From: Ketobacter sp964016105 | GTDB lineage: Bacteria; Pseudomonadota; Gammaproteobacteria; Pseudomonadales; Ketobacteraceae | DNA length: 64,000 bases | Reading direction: 5' to 3' | Assembly: GCA_964016105.1 (NCBI GenBank) | Contig: CAXHEX010000003.1 | Span: 248,001-312,000, forward strand | Part shown: positions 61,860 to 64,000 of the stretch, piece by piece | How the letters are laid out: every line of letters starts with the position of its first letter | How positions within the stretch are numbered: position 1 is the first letter of the stretch | Translations under genes and position numbers: made by a program | The notes under the pieces: model-generated | Databases searched by the model: none | The model's input: the letters and a program-made list of their open reading frames with translations, nothing else | What the model was told of the DNA's origin: nothing

Positions 61860-63524
61860 GTGACCACCCCTGCCACTGATACCCCACTATCCAACCATTA
61901 TCACATGGATAATTTTCGAGTTTTGTTGGACACGGTTTTCGAGCACTACCAAGACCTTTTAACTGAAGCGGAAACCCGGTATCGAGAACGTTTTATCGCA
62001 CTTTCCCCCCCGAGCCAGAATCTGTACGTACGGTTGCTCACCCGCAGCGATAGTGGAACCCGATTGGATCAGATTCAGTACCCCGATATACCTGATTTAT
62101 CAACCCAGGTTCAGTGTTTGGTTACAGCTGGCCTGGTCAAATTCAATGACTGTGAAAACCCCGCAGAACTTTTACGCAAGATCACCAAAGCTGAACTAAT
62201 CCGTTATTTCAAACTTGAGACTGTGGCCAAAACCAAAAAATCTGACCTGGTTCAGATGTTATTGGCCCAGTGGGAAGACAAAGCCCTCTGTGCTCAAATC
62301 TATCAGCATGTGCGCTTATTAACCGTGGTCAACCTGCCAGAGTTTGACACTTATCGACTGTGTTTTTTTGGTAATAATCATCAGGATTTATCGGCGTTTG
62401 TTGTGAGTGAGCTGGGTCATGTGCGCTACGAAAATTATGGCCTCAGTGAACAGCGCCGTTACTATCAAACCCGCGAACAAATCCAATGCCATAAACACTA
62501 TATTGGTGCCCGCCAACAACTGGAAGACGACACCATAAAAAAGCACAGTGACGCTTTAATTGATATTGCCAAGGGACTGCCCCACCCTGGCGATCATGTG
62601 GCGCTACAACGGCGCTACCACCGGCTTATAAATACCATCGCCCGACAACTGGAAAGGCTGGAAAAATTACCCCAGGCCCTTGAACTGTATGCCCTGTCAC
62701 AACAGCACCCCAGCCGGGAAAGGCAAGCCCGGATACTGGCCAAGCTCAATCAAAAGCAGGATGCGGTGAACCTGTGTAAGCATATTTTATCCAACAGCCA
62801 CAGCCTGGAAGAACAAGAGTTCGCTTCCAGCTTTGGTAGCAGGCTGTGCCGACAACTTGGCCAGCCTTTCCCACAACCCGATTCCTGTCATATTCAAGAG
62901 CGACTCCTGTCGCTACAACCGCACCCTTCCCGTTCTGTGGAAACACTGGCAGCAGAAGCATTAAGTAACGAGAACGAGGTTTGTTTTTACGTTGAAAACG
63001 CCCTGTTTAACAGCTTGTTTGGACTCTACTTTTGGGACATTATTTTTGCCCCCATAGACGGTGCTTTTATCAATCCCTTCCAACGTGGCCCCTTGAATGG
63101 TCGCTCGGAATATTTTTACATTGACCGCAAAGAGCTTATTGAGCAACGACTGCAAGCCATGGACCGGGAAGACTGGCGACGAGTGATCATTCAACGTTAT
63201 GACGACAAACACGGCGTTGCCAATATGTTTGTTGTTTGGGGTATTTTGAGTCAGGAGTTATTGGCCCTGAGCCTGGTTCACATTCCCACTGCCCATATCA
63301 AGGCCATTTTTGCTTCCATTGCTCAACATCCAGGGCTTTTTGGCAACGGCTTTCCCGATTTGATTCGTTTCCATAACCAGGGCTACGAATTACTAGAAGT
63401 GAAGGCCCCGGGAGATGTGGTTCAAACCAATCAGAAACGCTGGTTTAAACGTTTTGCGAAACACCAAATACCGGCAACGCTGCTGAAAGTTGAATGGCTG
63501 ACGGTGGATGCCAGCCTTGAATGA
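61860..63524 (+). CDS. FAN1-like VRR-NUC structure-specific nuclease
   Basis: The 554-residue protein is of the bacterial FAN1 type, which incises branched or crosslinked DNA. The N-terminus (NHYHMDNFRVLLDTVFEHYQ) and the SAP-like stretch (KAELIRYFKLETVAKTKKSD) match the family. The C-terminal VRR-NUC domain shows the metal-binding residues in GFPDLIRF and LLEVKAPGD followed by QTNQKRWFKRF. GTG 61860 is used because family homology starts before the first internal ATG (61905). Its end overlaps the next gene by 17 bases. Confidence 0.9.
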   Translation: MTTPATDTPLSNHYHMDNFRVLLDTVFEHYQDLLTEAETRYRERFIALSPPSQNLYVRLLTRSDSGTRLDQIQYPDIPDLSTQVQCLVTAGLVKFNDCENPAELLRKITKAELIRYFKLETVAKTKKSDLVQMLLAQWEDKALCAQIYQHVRLLTVVNLPEFDTYRLCFFGNNHQDLSAFVVSELGHVRYENYGLSEQRRYYQTREQIQCHKHYIGARQQLEDDTIKKHSDALIDIAKGLPHPGDHVALQRRYHRLINTIARQLERLEKLPQALELYALSQQHPSRERQARILAKLNQKQDAVNLCKHILSNSHSLEEQEFASSFGSRLCRQLGQPFPQPDSCHIQERLLSLQPHPSRSVETLAAEALSNENEVCFYVENALFNSLFGLYFWDIIFAPIDGAFINPFQRGPLNGRSEYFYIDRKELIEQRLQAMDREDWRRVIIQRYDDKHGVANMFVVWGILSQELLALSLVHIPTAHIKAIFASIAQHPGLFGNGFPDLIRFHNQGYELLEVKAPGDVVQTNQKRWFKRFAKHQIPATLLKVEWLTVDASLE

Positions 63525-64000
63525 GCCACGGGTATTTTCCGTCTCGGTCACGGATCTGGCGGCTTTTTGTTGCCGCCGCGGCGACCTCAGCAGCGGCCCG
63601 GGAGGCCACAGCCGTATTTCAATGGATCAGGGTCAGGAAGGACAAAAAGTACTTCAATCGCAACGGCCGGCAGACTACATCAAAGAAAAAGCGGTAACCG
63701 CCCAGTTCACCGGGAGTAACTGCCACTGGGTACTGAGAGGTCGTATAGACGGCATTTATACCGCATCCCTGCCGCCCGTTATAGAAGAAATAAAAACCAG
63801 CGCTTACTCAAAAGAAACCCTACCGGATAGCGTCCATGAACTGCATCTTGCCCAGGCGAAACTTTACGGGGCACTCATATTGGATAGCCTGCCGGATCAA
63901 ACTTCGCTGATGATTCGCGTGAGCTACTACCAGTTCCATCAGCAACAGGAATTTAATTTTGACTACCCATGTAGTGACGACCATCTCAACCAATTCCTAC
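63508..64000 (+). CDS. N-terminal part of a PD-(D/E)XK nuclease / DinG-like helicase (cut by window end)
   Basis: An open frame starts at ATG 63508 inside the end of the FAN1 gene and runs off the right edge (164 codons visible). It begins MPALNEPRVFSVSVTDLAAF and CCRRGDL, then GRIDGIY and VIEEIKT, where the Asp and the E-x-K triad of a RecB-like nuclease appear, followed by ELHLAQAKLYG (the QxxxY-type motif). This is the start of the large helicase that pseudomonads carry next to FAN1, with an N-terminal nuclease-like domain and a C-terminal XPD/DinG-type helicase. The helicase part lies outside the window and is inferred. Confidence 0.72.
   Translation, partial: MPALNEPRVFSVSVTDLAAFCCRRGDLSSGPGGHSRISMDQGQEGQKVLQSQRPADYIKEKAVTAQFTGSNCHWVLRGRIDGIYTASLPPVIEEIKTSAYSKETLPDSVHELHLAQAKLYGALILDSLPDQTSLMIRVSYYQFHQQQEFNFDYPCSDDHLNQFL

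Noticed and set aside
1..64000. Prophage or integrative element carrying the T6SS and vgrG genes
   Set aside because: There is no integrase, transposase, tRNA edge or direct-repeat attachment pair; the VgrG, TssJ and TssK types are those of T6SS, not of a contractile phage.

Overview
The window is a piece of a gammaproteobacterial chromosome of moderate GC content. The gene set (type VI secretion with PpkA/PppA/TagH control, OpgG/OpgH periplasmic glucans, FadH, paired acyl-CoA dehydrogenases, a soluble P450, AraC regulators with an OruR/ArgR-like N-terminal domain, and FAN1 next to a nuclease-helicase) fits a free-living, lipid- or hydrocarbon-using, probably marine lineage of the Alcanivorax/Ketobacter/Pseudomonadales type. 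That placement is inference. I see no tRNA, rRNA, CRISPR array, transposase or integrase.

Layout. (1) 1-4.2 kb: an orphan VgrG with a C-terminal toxin-like extension, an abutting small immunity candidate, a RES-like toxin remnant and orphan small ORFs, in visibly A/T-richer DNA. (2) 4.2-11.5 kb: housekeeping and accessory genes (YgjV-like membrane protein, cysteine hydrolase, periplasmic glutathione peroxidase), then an AraC regulator divergent from a secreted lipase-like protein and a secreted M19 dipeptidase, then flavodoxin and AlkB overlapping by one base. (3) 11.7-16.9 kb: a large lipoprotein with five 118-residue PPC repeats and a secreted protein of unknown function. (4) 17-19.8 kb: two divergent LuxR-type regulators, one fused to an alpha/beta hydrolase that lacks its catalytic Ser and His. 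(5) 19.8-33.1 kb: half of a type VI secretion cluster on the minus strand, tagH-tssJ-tssK-tssL-tssM-pppA-ppkA, divergent from a second vgrG. Sheath, tube, remaining baseplate and ClpV genes are not in the window. (6) 33.3-38.0 kb: two tandem paralogous membrane kinase-like proteins, one with GFG in place of DFG and one a clear pseudokinase. (7) 38-44.3 kb: osmoregulated periplasmic glucan genes, with two OpgG-type proteins around OpgC and a short OpgH. (8) 44.5-50.1 kb: phosphotransferase/ATPase fusion, CBS protein, cation diffusion facilitator, an AmmeMemoRadiSam B-A pair without the radical SAM partner, and a DMT transporter. (9) 50.2-61.7 kb: lipid metabolism, with two acyl-CoA dehydrogenases, P450, FadH, and a thiolase / high-molecular-weight FabG / MaoC module interrupted by an AraC regulator. 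(10) 61.9 kb to the right edge: FAN1-like VRR-NUC nuclease overlapping the start of a PD-(D/E)XK-helicase gene cut by the window end.

How the parts work together. The T6SS half-cluster encodes the trans-envelope complex (TssJLM), the baseplate adaptor TssK and the threonine-phosphorylation switch (PpkA kinase, PppA phosphatase, TagH FHA reader). The two extra kinase-like proteins behind vgrG may feed into the same switch. Tandem 21-bp-spaced half-sites in front of both the lipase-like and the dipeptidase genes suggest that the divergent AraC protein controls both. The thiolase, FabG and MaoC proteins supply three steps of a beta-oxidation-like cycle, and the acyl-CoA dehydrogenases nearby could supply the first.
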